A stretch of 26,229 nt of DNA from a virus, in the IMG/VR virus record IMGVR_UViG_3300010300_000092, positions 1-26,229 of that record; one strand, 5' to 3'. Both the position numbers and the translations under genes were made by a program. Within the stretch, counting starts at the first letter, position 1. Each line of letters opens with the position of its first letter. Positions 1 to 5,649 of this stretch are shown here, in pieces. The notes under the pieces are model-generated. The model ran no database searches and was not told the DNA's origin. It saw only the letters and a program-made list of their open reading frames with translations.

Positions 1-201
1 ACGTGGATTGCCTTTGGTGGCGACGAAAGAGGAGGGGAAGGCCTTGACCTCCACCTCCTGATTGTCATGGGTCAGACCTACGATCTCAACCCTTGCAGGG
101 CGATTGCCATCATGGGCAACTGTTAATCTCACGTTCGAACCGTTGCTGTACATAAGCGTTGTCGCCAATGCAAGCAGCGTGCCAGATGCGAGAGTGGCCA
201 T
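1..201 (-). CDS. Partial exported protein, possibly fimbrial-chaperone-like (3' end outside window)
   Basis: The reading frame is open from an ATG at 199-201 to the window edge, giving 67 visible residues. The ATG shares one base with the stop of the gene before it (TGATG), so translation is probably coupled. Residues 1-18 are hydrophobic and could be a signal peptide or membrane anchor. The next stretch (motifs NVRLTVAHDGNRPARVEI and VKAFPSSFV) resembles the N-terminal Ig-like domain of periplasmic pilus chaperones, where a strand is followed by N-x-x-x-R-P-A-x-V-x-V/I. That resemblance is judged by eye and is weak. The neighbouring exported gene, which has pilin-like features, is the main support. 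It could equally be an unknown membrane or structural protein. Confidence 0.6.
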   Translation of the reverse strand, partial: MATLASGTLLALATTLMYSNGSNVRLTVAHDGNRPARVEIVGLTHDNQEVEVKAFPSSFVATKGNPR

Positions 202-767
202 CAATTGTCTCCAGATACGCAGCGAAGGGTGGTCTGGATGCGATAGCCACCAGCTTGGAACACGCCACCGTCGTCGGTGATGTTTGCCACAATAGTTACA
301 CCGTCGTCAGAATAGACACCATTTACAATCTGTCCTGCATCTTCGCCAAGACGAGCGTCCAAATCAAGTCCCTCGGATGAGGTCACGGCAAATCCAGAGT
401 CGCTGCCAGCAAGGTTTTCGCCCGTAGAAGTTACGGTGTCAAGACTCCAGACAGTTGGACCGTTTTGGCTGATTGAGAGGGTGTTATCGGTACCAGAGGC
501 TTGACCAGGACTGATAAATGCGGTTTCAATCAAGACGTCGGAGCCGTCGATATTGCAGAAATGACCGGACTCGTAAGTGGCCACGATGTTCGCATCACGG
601 TTCTGCTCGTAATCATCACCGTCTTCGTCGTTGTCACAGAAAGGGTTACCGACGTGGCGGTCATTACCGCACACAGAGGGTTTAAAACCGCCGAAGTTGG
701 GACCTGCCAGCGCGGGAGACAAGCTAACCAGACCAAAGGTGGCAGCAATCGCGAGAGACTTGAGCAT
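201..767 (-). CDS. Secreted beta-rich protein, possibly pilin/spore-coat-U-like
   Basis: 188 residues. The N-terminus is a clear signal peptide: a Lys, a hydrophobic core, then LSPALA before a predicted cleavage at about residue 21. The mature part is acidic and rich in Gly, Ser, Thr and Asp. It has Cys in GHFCNIDG near the middle and in TTLRC at the extreme C-terminus. The end pattern G-G-Y-x-I-x-T-T-L-x-C, with a Cys pair bracketing a beta-rich domain, resembles secreted pilin or spore-coat-U subunits. The exact family is not recognised. The last codons overlap the start of the next exported gene by one base. A TACACT -10 element and the preceding terminator lie directly upstream, so this pair is probably its own transcription unit. 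Confidence 0.8.
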   Translation of the reverse strand: MLKSLAIAATFGLVSLSPALAGPNFGGFKPSVCGNDRHVGNPFCDNDEDGDDYEQNRDANIVATYESGHFCNIDGSDVLIETAFISPGQASGTDNTLSISQNGPTVWSLDTVTSTGENLAGSDSGFAVTSSEGLDLDARLGEDAGQIVNGVYSDDGVTIVANITDDGGVFQAGGYRIQTTLRCVSGDN

Positions 768-794
768 TTGTGCATGTCATGCAAGGACTCCCAA

Positions 795-800
795 AGTGTA
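795..800 (-). promoter_or_regulatory. -10 element TACACT before the exported-protein pair
   Basis: On the minus strand TACACT lies three bases after the nine-base T-run of the preceding terminator and 27 bases before the ATG at 767. It matches the TATACT/CATACT family seen before other leftward genes. No -35 is visible. Confidence 0.5.
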
Positions 801-803
801 ACC

Positions 804-829
804 AAAAAAAAAGGGGCTAAGCCCCCTTT
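804..829 (-). terminator. Rho-independent terminator after the YRG-motif gene
   Basis: On the minus strand a GGGGC/GCCCC hairpin is followed by nine T. It begins a few bases after the stop codon of the gene ending at 833. Confidence 0.9.
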
Positions 830-832
830 GCT

Positions 833-1009
833 TTACAAACTGTAATGAAGACCTCTGTAGACCAAGTCGTTAGACCTGCTAGGCCTTGGCGCTGCGTGGT
901 GAGCATCGACATACTCGACGCCACGATATGCCTTCGCCATCAACCTTTGAGCCTGAGAAAGGCGGGAGCGCTTGACTTGACGCTCTTTGATCATTTGAAG
1001 GGTGTTCAT
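833..1009 (-). CDS. Small basic protein with two YRG-V/L-x-Y motifs (DUF4278-like)
   Basis: 58 residues from the ATG at 1009, chosen because GGAG lies seven bases upstream. The N-terminal half is basic and helical (IKERQVKRSRLSQAQRLM). The C-terminal half carries YRGVEY and, at the end, YRGLHY. This motif is typical of small cyanobacterial DUF4278-type proteins of unknown function and supports a cyanobacterial host. A longer frame opens farther upstream but would run through the perfect palindrome at 1062-1079 and lacks a better ribosome site. It is followed directly by a strong terminator. Confidence 0.8.
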   Translation of the reverse strand: MNTLQMIKERQVKRSRLSQAQRLMAKAYRGVEYVDAHHAAPRPSRSNDLVYRGLHYSL

Positions 1010-1061
1010 AACGGAACTCCACAGTGTCCACGTCCCCGTTGCCTGGCGCGGATCGAACTGC

Positions 1062-1079
1062 ATACCACTGAAGTGGTAT
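1062..1079. promoter_or_regulatory. Perfect 18-bp palindrome, possible operator
   Basis: ATACCACTGAAGTGGTAT reads the same on both strands: two 8-bp arms around a central GA. It lies 53 bases upstream of the start at 1009 in the gap after the gene ending at 1108. It could be a repressor site for the downstream gene or an RNA hairpin. No T-run follows, so it is not a terminator. Confidence 0.45.
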
Positions 1080-1107
1080 CAACGGTTACCTTAAGTTTAC
1101 CGTAAGG

Positions 1108-1314
1108 TCACTTGTGCTCATTACTATTGAGCCCACATTCCTCATTAAGCCTGGAAACCGCTTCGTCGATCTCCCTGATGGCGGCCTTATAGGTCTTGAC
1201 GTAGTCCTGATAGCGACTCCTGCGCTCCAACAGGTCACGGCGCTTGCGCTCGTTGTAGCTTTTCTCGCTGATGACGACAACCCGAGGAGTCATGAGGTCA
1301 AAAAGATCAAGCAT
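1108..1314 (-). CDS. Small charged helical protein, unknown function
   Basis: 68 residues, not recognised. After a short hydrophobic start (LFDLMTPRVVVI) the protein is strongly charged and helical (SYNERKRRDLLERRSRYQ), so a coiled coil or nucleic-acid contact is possible. It lies just after the plastocyanin terminator. Its upstream 33 bases are AT-rich with a short inverted repeat (ACTTAA/TTAAGT); no member of the TATACT family is obvious there. Confidence 0.75.
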   Translation of the reverse strand: MLDLFDLMTPRVVVISEKSYNERKRRDLLERRSRYQDYVKTYKAAIREIDEAVSRLNEECGLNSNEHK

Positions 1315-1346
1315 AATTCATTACTTAACTATTTTTAAGTTACCAC

Positions 1347-1379
1347 AAAAAATCCCCAAACCCCTTGCGGGGACTGGGG
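1347..1379 (-). terminator. Rho-independent terminator of plastocyanin
   Basis: On the minus strand two nested CCCC/GGGG stems, separated by AGT and TTT bulges around a GCAA loop, are followed by six T. It begins 26 bases after the plastocyanin stop. Confidence 0.9.
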
Positions 1380-1404
1380 TGTTGACCGAATCTTTAGGTA
1401 CGGT

Positions 1405-1749
1405 TTACTGTACGTGGACCACTCCAGTCATGCCAGCTCCTTTATGAGGACCACACCAGAAATTAAAATCACCCGCCTCGGGGAACACTACGTCGAACTC
1501 CTCCCCTGGCATCATGGCCAAGGGTTCATGGCTAAGGTCTGCACGATCCTCAACGATGACATTGTGGGGTGGCAGCATGTTGTTGACGAAGTGGACAGAG
1601 TCACCAGCATTAACGGTGATCTCAGAGGGTTCAAAGACGAGGTTGCCGTCGAAGCCCATCTGAACGTCAAGAGCGAAGGAGGGAAGAGCTAATAGGGCGT
1701 AAATGCAGCCAATGATGGAAAAGACAAGGAAATTGCGAAGGTGGTTCAT
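1405..1749 (-). CDS. petE: Plastocyanin (photosynthetic electron carrier)
   Basis: 114 residues. Plastocyanin carries electrons from cytochrome b6f to photosystem I in the thylakoid lumen. A signal peptide (core LVFSIIGCIYALLALPSFA) is probably cut near residue 26. The type I copper ligands are all present: His62 in LPPHNVIVED, Cys99 and His102 in FWCGPHKG, and Met107 in GAGM. The Cys-x2-His-x4-Met spacing is the family standard, and the mature length of about 88 residues is slightly shorter than host proteins. It sits alone between a CATACT promoter and its own terminator, so it is probably expressed as a single unit. Plastocyanin is a known auxiliary metabolic gene in cyanophages. The role here, sustaining light-driven energy supply during infection, is inferred. 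Confidence 0.96.
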   Translation of the reverse strand: MNHLRNFLVFSIIGCIYALLALPSFALDVQMGFDGNLVFEPSEITVNAGDSVHFVNNMLPPHNVIVEDRADLSHEPLAMMPGEEFDVVFPEAGDFNFWCGPHKGAGMTGVVHVQ

Positions 1750-1777
1750 TCTTTAGAAGTTAAAGAGTGGATGTAGA

Positions 1778-1783
1778 AGTATG
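1778..1783 (-). promoter_or_regulatory. -10 element CATACT before plastocyanin
   Basis: On the minus strand AGGCATACT lies 28 bases before the plastocyanin ATG, in the 41-bp gap after the preceding stop. It matches the CATACT elements before the endonuclease VII-like and sigma genes. Confidence 0.6.
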
Positions 1784-1790
1784 CCTACCT

Positions 1791-2270
1791 CTAAGAGGTT
1801 TTACCAAACAGCAATTCAGTTGAGCAGGAAAGGATCAAAGAGCTAGAGTTCTCGGAGTCAAGAGACTTGTAGCTGTCGCCTTTTCCAAGACAGCAGGCAC
1901 CGTCGTCACGAAAGAACACACGCACGCCTTCAGGAATAGAGCCAGTGGAACCCAGCGCGTCCAAAAGGCCATTGAGACGCTCTCTGGTAGTTCTAGAAGG
2001 GCGGCCCTTCTTATCGTAGAAGCCGCCTGCGCTGATCATGACACCAGTGACGGCGCGATCGTTACCCGGACCAAAGAAGACTCGCAGGATTTCTTTGTCA
2101 AAGAGGTTGACAATTAGCTCGTGGCTTGGCGTATTGCTGTGGTTACGCTTCTTAAGCTCAACAGCTGTATTGCCAGCAACTGCGTCAACAAATGTTTCTG
2201 GTCCATGAATTAAAGCTTGACGCATCTTGTCTACCGCAAATTGCGTAAGCTTGCGATTGGAACGTGTCAT
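1791..2270 (-). CDS. Hypothetical protein, 159 aa
   Basis: Not recognised. It is soluble, with no signal peptide or membrane segment. The N-terminal third is basic (MTRSNRKL); the middle (HELIVNLFDKEILRVFFGPG) looks like alternating strands and turns of a compact alpha/beta domain. A Cys-Cys pair occurs in DDGACCLGKG and a Ser-rich stretch near the end. It starts four bases after the stop of the 81-residue gene, so the two are probably co-transcribed, and is the last gene before the plastocyanin promoter. Confidence 0.8.
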   Translation of the reverse strand: MTRSNRKLTQFAVDKMRQALIHGPETFVDAVAGNTAVELKKRNHSNTPSHELIVNLFDKEILRVFFGPGNDRAVTGVMISAGGFYDKKGRPSRTTRERLNGLLDALGSTGSIPEGVRVFFRDDGACCLGKGDSYKSLDSENSSSLILSCSTELLFGKTS

Positions 2271-2274
2271 TAGT

Positions 2275-2520
2275 TCAAGCCTCCTGGTCGTACTGTTTGA
2301 GAATTTCTACGAGGTATGAATTTTGAACATCAGCATAAGCGTACTCATCCAGATAATCTTCAGACAACAATTCTACATTAGCCTGATTGAGCAGAATTTC
2401 AAGTATCTGCCGCTTAATCCATTCTTGACTATGTCTATTGGGACGAAAACGGTTTACGTGCTCAGCTATTATCTGGCAAGCTTCTTTAATCTCCTTCGAT
2501 GTCAAGCTTTGATCGCTCAT
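2275..2520 (-). CDS. Hypothetical small acidic helical protein, 81 aa
   Basis: Not recognised. The sequence is almost entirely predicted helix, for example SKEIKEACQIIAEHVNRF and an acidic, Tyr-rich C-terminal half. The ATG has a good ribosome site (AGAGAGG) five bases upstream. That site lies inside the end of the 47-residue gene, which overlaps it by 35 bases. Confidence 0.8.
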   Translation of the reverse strand: MSDQSLTSKEIKEACQIIAEHVNRFRPNRHSQEWIKRQILEILLNQANVELLSEDYLDEYAYADVQNSYLVEILKQYDQEA

Positions 2521-2629
2521 GGTGTTCCTCTCTGATCTTGGTTAGCAATTGTTCATAGCCAGGAGGTTTAAGGTCCGGCCTTCGCTCAAAGATAGCGGCC
2601 CAGTTGATTCCCCGCCTCGGTTTTGTCAT
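2486..2629 (-). CDS. Small hypothetical protein, 47 aa
   Basis: A short reading frame fills the gap between the 107- and 81-residue genes. It starts MTKPRRGINWAAIFERRPDL and continues KPPGYEQLLTKI. Its ATG overlaps the upstream stop as ATGA, and its stop lies 35 bases inside the next gene. The N/D-W-x-x-I-F-E-R-x-P-x-L-x-x-P-G-Y pattern looks like a short conserved phage protein, but no name is known. The coupling at its start argues that it is translated. Confidence 0.65.
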   Translation of the reverse strand: MTKPRRGINWAAIFERRPDLKPPGYEQLLTKIREEHHERSKLDIEGD

Positions 2630-2949
2630 AAGTTTTCACGAATAGGTGAGCACCACCAGCCCTTCTCCTCGGAATTGAGTCGCTGATGGTAAAGAGTAAT
2701 CACTTGTTCCCACTGAACGCCTTGTGCGTCCACAGCCTTGACTGCATAACTAGGGAATCTGCTGGTAGAGATATCAGCGACGAAGCGACGACCGATGCGG
2801 CGCCAAGACGGCTGCTTACCCTTCCAGCTCAAGGAACAGGAAGGCCATGGAAGTTCCTCCCTATCAAATAGGCGACAGACAGGTCCTTGGACTTCATAAG
2901 CAAAACTGCCGCCTGGAGACCTGAAACGCTTTCCGTATGTGTAGATCAT
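2626..2949 (-). CDS. Hypothetical protein, 107 aa
   Basis: Not recognised. It is basic and Trp-rich (WPSCSLSWKGKQPSWRRIGRR), soluble and without a signal peptide. The ATG shares one base with the upstream stop (TGATG) and its own stop overlaps the next start as ATGA, so it is one link in a translationally coupled chain that begins at 3173. Confidence 0.78.
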   Translation of the reverse strand: MIYTYGKRFRSPGGSFAYEVQGPVCRLFDREELPWPSCSLSWKGKQPSWRRIGRRFVADISTSRFPSYAVKAVDAQGVQWEQVITLYHQRLNSEEKGWWCSPIRENL

Positions 2950-3173
2950 CAGTTGGTGGTCGTATAGTCGGAAGCATTCACCACGTGAATACCGTCAACC
3001 AAGATATATGCGTCCACCAGGGCATCGTCAAACTCTTCGACGGAGATCATTACTTCATCGATACTTTCGAAAGCCATCTCCATGATTGGACGACTATCAA
3101 AGGTAAAGTCTTTTGCACGCTCTTCTTTGAAGATAAAGCGAGCAATCGTGGGGAGGCCGAGATCTGGTCGCAT
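2949..3173 (-). CDS. Hypothetical acidic protein, 74 aa
   Basis: Not recognised. It is acidic in its second half (IDEVMISVEEFDDALVDAY). It has GGAG eight bases before the ATG and a TATACT promoter 25 bases upstream, directly after the portal terminator. It is therefore the first gene of the small leftward operon running from 3173 to 1791. Confidence 0.8.
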   Translation of the reverse strand: MRPDLGLPTIARFIFKEERAKDFTFDSRPIMEMAFESIDEVMISVEEFDDALVDAYILVDGIHVVNASDYTTTN

Positions 3174-3198
3174 GTGGTACTCCGGTTGGGACCCTCAA

Positions 3199-3204
3199 AG
3201 TATA
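3199..3204 (-). promoter_or_regulatory. -10 element TATACT after the portal terminator
   Basis: On the minus strand CTGTATACT begins six bases after the T-run of the portal terminator and ends 25 bases before the ATG at 3173. No -35 is visible; the terminator stem and T-run occupy that position. Confidence 0.65.
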
Positions 3205-3210
3205 CAGCAT

Positions 3211-3237
3211 AAAAAAGGAGGTGCCAAGCAACCTCCT
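3211..3237 (-). terminator. Rho-independent terminator of the portal gene
   Basis: On the minus strand a perfect AGGAGGT/ACCTCCT stem with an eight-base loop runs into a T-run. It starts 27 bases after the portal stop. Confidence 0.93.
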
Positions 3238-3264
3238 ATAGACTCCATGTCAGATCGTTGACGC

Positions 3265-4845
3265 TTACTTGGCCTGCTCGGCGGCCTTCTTGACATTAGC
3301 CTGCTCCTGTTCCTGTTGAGACTGGCCTTCAGCTCTTTCCTGCTGGCTCGATGCACTATCTTGGAGCTCTCGTGCTCGCTCGATGTCCTGGTCGAGTCTC
3401 ATTCGAGCCTCCAGTTCACCCAGGTCGTGCTCCTCCTCTTTGTCTTCCTCGATTCTATTCATCTCCTCTTGAACCATTAGGTCGGGGTCAAGGACACCAC
3501 CACGCTGGAGCTCATCGAGCACGGTCTTCTTGGAGAGAAGGTCATTGTTAAACAAGTTAACAAGCTGTGCCATCTCAGAAGCCCCTAGCGGCTTATTGAT
3601 CAGAGAGTCGTTAATGGCAATACCTGACTCGATTGTGATGTCAGACTGTTCACCCGCGTACCATGCCCACAGACGCATGAGCATCCCAAACATGCTGGCC
3701 TTGTTTCGGATTAGAGCAGAAACACTGGAAGCAACCTGAGAGGCCCGAAGAGATGCCTCGGTCGCAGTCTTGACGTTTGCTCCATAAAGAAAGTTCAAAG
3801 AGCTGCGGTCCATGAGCTCTTCAACGTGCTTGATTTCATCCTGATGACGCTCAAGACTCTTCCCAGAAGGCTCTGCAAAAGAGAAGTCACCACCTTCTGC
3901 AGGAAGGTCTACGGCTGTATTGGGACCAAGTACCAGCGGTGCGGGCTGACCATTGGGCCCAATAGGTGCACCCTTGCGCACTGGGACAGGCATGGCGCAC
4001 TTATGGAGCAATTCGCTAAGATCGGATCGCATCTGAAAATGCTGAATGCTCAGGTCTGCTAGACCGTCCATGGGCAGGTCGCCCTGGGCAAAACGGCTGG
4101 TAGTTGCCCCGTACCAAACAATGGGCACGATGGGTAGAGATGTGTTGACTTCGCCAAACTTTACATTGGTCCAGCGACTTACGTCTGACTTGACCACCCT
4201 GTACATCTCCACCATTCCGGGAGTTAGCACGTAATAGACCGGCTCAACCCTGTTGCCATAGCGCCCTTCAGTATCGGGCATGCTGCGAAGCTGGCGAACA
4301 GTTACCCGAGAAACACTCTCGATGCCGCGATCATAGCTGACCTCCCAGTTAATAACATCAGCCCTCTTGATTGAGATGAAGTACGGATGACGCCCGTCAC
4401 GCTGCTGATCGAAAAAGTTGTCGCTGCCTGAATCAGGCATCATGTCAACCATGACGTATGCTCCGCCATCGCGAAGAGCCATCTCATCGACTTGAGTCAA
4501 GAACGATTGAATACTAGATCCCTGAAGATCTACATTGTTCTTGCTTAACTCAAGGCTCGAGGGCGCGTCGATCAACTGGAAGCGCCCAAGCAGGCCAGCA
4601 TAAGAGCGAATACTGTCTCGATAGATCGGAGTGTATGTAGAGCGAGCCAGGCGGGCGTTGTAGGCCTCCATGGGCTCGGCCGGTTCACGGTGAAGATATT
4701 TACTTTTGGCCGCACCCAATCCCTCGGAATTGAGGAGGGTCCAGCAGTCGTAGGCTTGCTCCAGTTGAGGCAGGAGCCTAACCAGCTCCGGGCGGTGATA
4801 CGAGACCAGATTTGGGTCGTTCACTGGATGATTGATTCCGTGCAT
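3265..4845 (-). CDS. Phage portal protein (DUF4055-like)
   Basis: 526 residues, a normal size for a portal subunit. Portals form the twelve-fold ring at one capsid vertex through which DNA is packaged and the tail attaches. The N-terminal third (NARLARSTYTPIYRDSIRSY followed by AGLLGR) matches the DUF4055 pattern, in which the chain enters the portal core after a helix ending near a G-L-x-G-R motif. The middle shows LRDGGAYVMVDMM and TEASLRASQVASSVSALI, typical of the long portal stem helix. The last 70 residues are charged and Gln-rich (SQQERAEGQSQQEQEQ), probably a disordered tail. The ATG at 4845 is the first after an in-frame stop; its ribosome site is weak. No capsid or scaffold gene lies next to it here. 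Confidence 0.85.
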   Translation of the reverse strand: MHGINHPVNDPNLVSYHRPELVRLLPQLEQAYDCWTLLNSEGLGAAKSKYLHREPAEPMEAYNARLARSTYTPIYRDSIRSYAGLLGRFQLIDAPSSLELSKNNVDLQGSSIQSFLTQVDEMALRDGGAYVMVDMMPDSGSDNFFDQQRDGRHPYFISIKRADVINWEVSYDRGIESVSRVTVRQLRSMPDTEGRYGNRVEPVYYVLTPGMVEMYRVVKSDVSRWTNVKFGEVNTSLPIVPIVWYGATTSRFAQGDLPMDGLADLSIQHFQMRSDLSELLHKCAMPVPVRKGAPIGPNGQPAPLVLGPNTAVDLPAEGGDFSFAEPSGKSLERHQDEIKHVEELMDRSSLNFLYGANVKTATEASLRASQVASSVSALIRNKASMFGMLMRLWAWYAGEQSDITIESGIAINDSLINKPLGASEMAQLVNLFNNDLLSKKTVLDELQRGGVLDPDLMVQEEMNRIEEDKEEEHDLGELEARMRLDQDIERARELQDSASSQQERAEGQSQQEQEQANVKKAAEQAK

Positions 4846-4933
4846 GGCAATCGCTGCGATGGTGGGCGTCGCGCCCTGAATAATTGTGAGCTGGCTGCAT
4901 CTCGCACACCGTCATCTAATAGGTTGCCAGGCA

Positions 4934-4959
4934 AGAGAGAAAGGGGGTCCTTACCCCCT
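4934..4959 (-). terminator. Rho-independent terminator of the nucleotide operon
   Basis: On the minus strand a perfect AGGGGGT/ACCCCCT stem with a four-base loop is followed by the pyrimidine tail TTCTCTCTT. It starts eight bases after the dCTP deaminase stop. The remaining gap up to the portal ATG holds a short GGGCG/CGCCC hairpin but no clear promoter. Confidence 0.8.
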
Positions 4960-4966
4960 GAGCTTC

Positions 4967-5467
4967 TCATCCTTTCGATTCCTGGGGTCCTCTATCGCCG
5001 TGATAGCGTCCAGTCAGGTTGTATGGCCTATGAGGGATCTGGTCCAGTTTAGAGAATCGAAGTTGTCCTATCCTCATGCCTGCCCGTAAAGGTAGCTCTT
5101 TGAAACGGCGCAGGTTGGAAAGCTCTAGTGTGACTTCACCGTGAAACCCCGGATCGATATATCCGCTGAGAGCGTGCTCATAGCCTTCTCGTCCACGGGA
5201 CGATTTAAGCTGAAAGACGCATTCGAGATTGACAGGTATCCGTACAAACTCGGCCGTGACTGCGAGAACAAAGCCTCCGGGTGGCATATAGAAGGTTTTG
5301 TCTTCAATGTTAAAGCAGACAAAATCGCCGTTGTCGGCCTCGACTTTGATCTCTGGACCTAGAGTGACATCTATGCTTGCCGGGTTGATCATTTCTGGAT
5401 CAAAGGGCTCCACAAGACCTTGCTTTCTGCAAAGCTCACGAATTTGATAGTCAATGATTGTGCTCAC
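4967..5467 (-). CDS. dcd: dCTP deaminase
   Basis: 166 residues. Members of the dUTPase/Dcd superfamily convert dCTP to dUTP, and some archaeal-type members go straight to dUMP. The core motifs are present: NPASIDVTLGP near residue 30, QLKSSRGREGY, then SGYIDPGFHGEVTLELSN with the catalytic Glu, and LRAGMRIGQLRF. It is shorter than bacterial Dcd (about 190 residues), losing loops rather than active-site segments. Start is GTG, overlapping the upstream stop as GTGA. It follows NrdJ in one operon, so its dCTP substrate is the direct product of the triphosphate-type reductase, and its product feeds ThyX. No separate dUTPase is seen, so a bifunctional enzyme is possible. Confidence 0.93.
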   Translation of the reverse strand: MSTIIDYQIRELCRKQGLVEPFDPEMINPASIDVTLGPEIKVEADNGDFVCFNIEDKTFYMPPGGFVLAVTAEFVRIPVNLECVFQLKSSRGREGYEHALSGYIDPGFHGEVTLELSNLRRFKELPLRAGMRIGQLRFSKLDQIPHRPYNLTGRYHGDRGPQESKG

Positions 5468-5649
5468 TTTAGAAAATCAGGCGATTTGGCTGGGGTATAA
5501 CGGCCGTGATAGGCCTTGTTTAGTCTAAGGTATCTGTTGAACAAAGCTTGAGTTTGTTCATGAAACTTAGCCCGGTACTGACTACCATCTCTGTAGGCCT
5601 CCCGGAAGCTCGTAAGAGCCTCCAGGACTTCTTCCTTACTTGGTCTCAT
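5464..5649 (-). CDS. Small helical protein between nrdJ and dcd, unknown
   Basis: 61 residues, not recognised. Charged and helical (SKEEVLEALTSFREAYRDGS). It overlaps the nrdJ stop as ATGA and the dcd start as GTGA, so all three are translated from one message. The tight coupling suggests a role linked to nucleotide metabolism, but nothing in the sequence says what. Confidence 0.78.
   Translation of the reverse strand: MRPSKEEVLEALTSFREAYRDGSQYRAKFHEQTQALFNRYLRLNKAYHGRYTPAKSPDFLK

Noticed and set aside
1035-1060. GTTCGATCC-like stretch resembling a tRNA T-loop on the minus strand
   Set aside because: The flanking five-base arms do not pair and no acceptor, anticodon or D arm can be folded.
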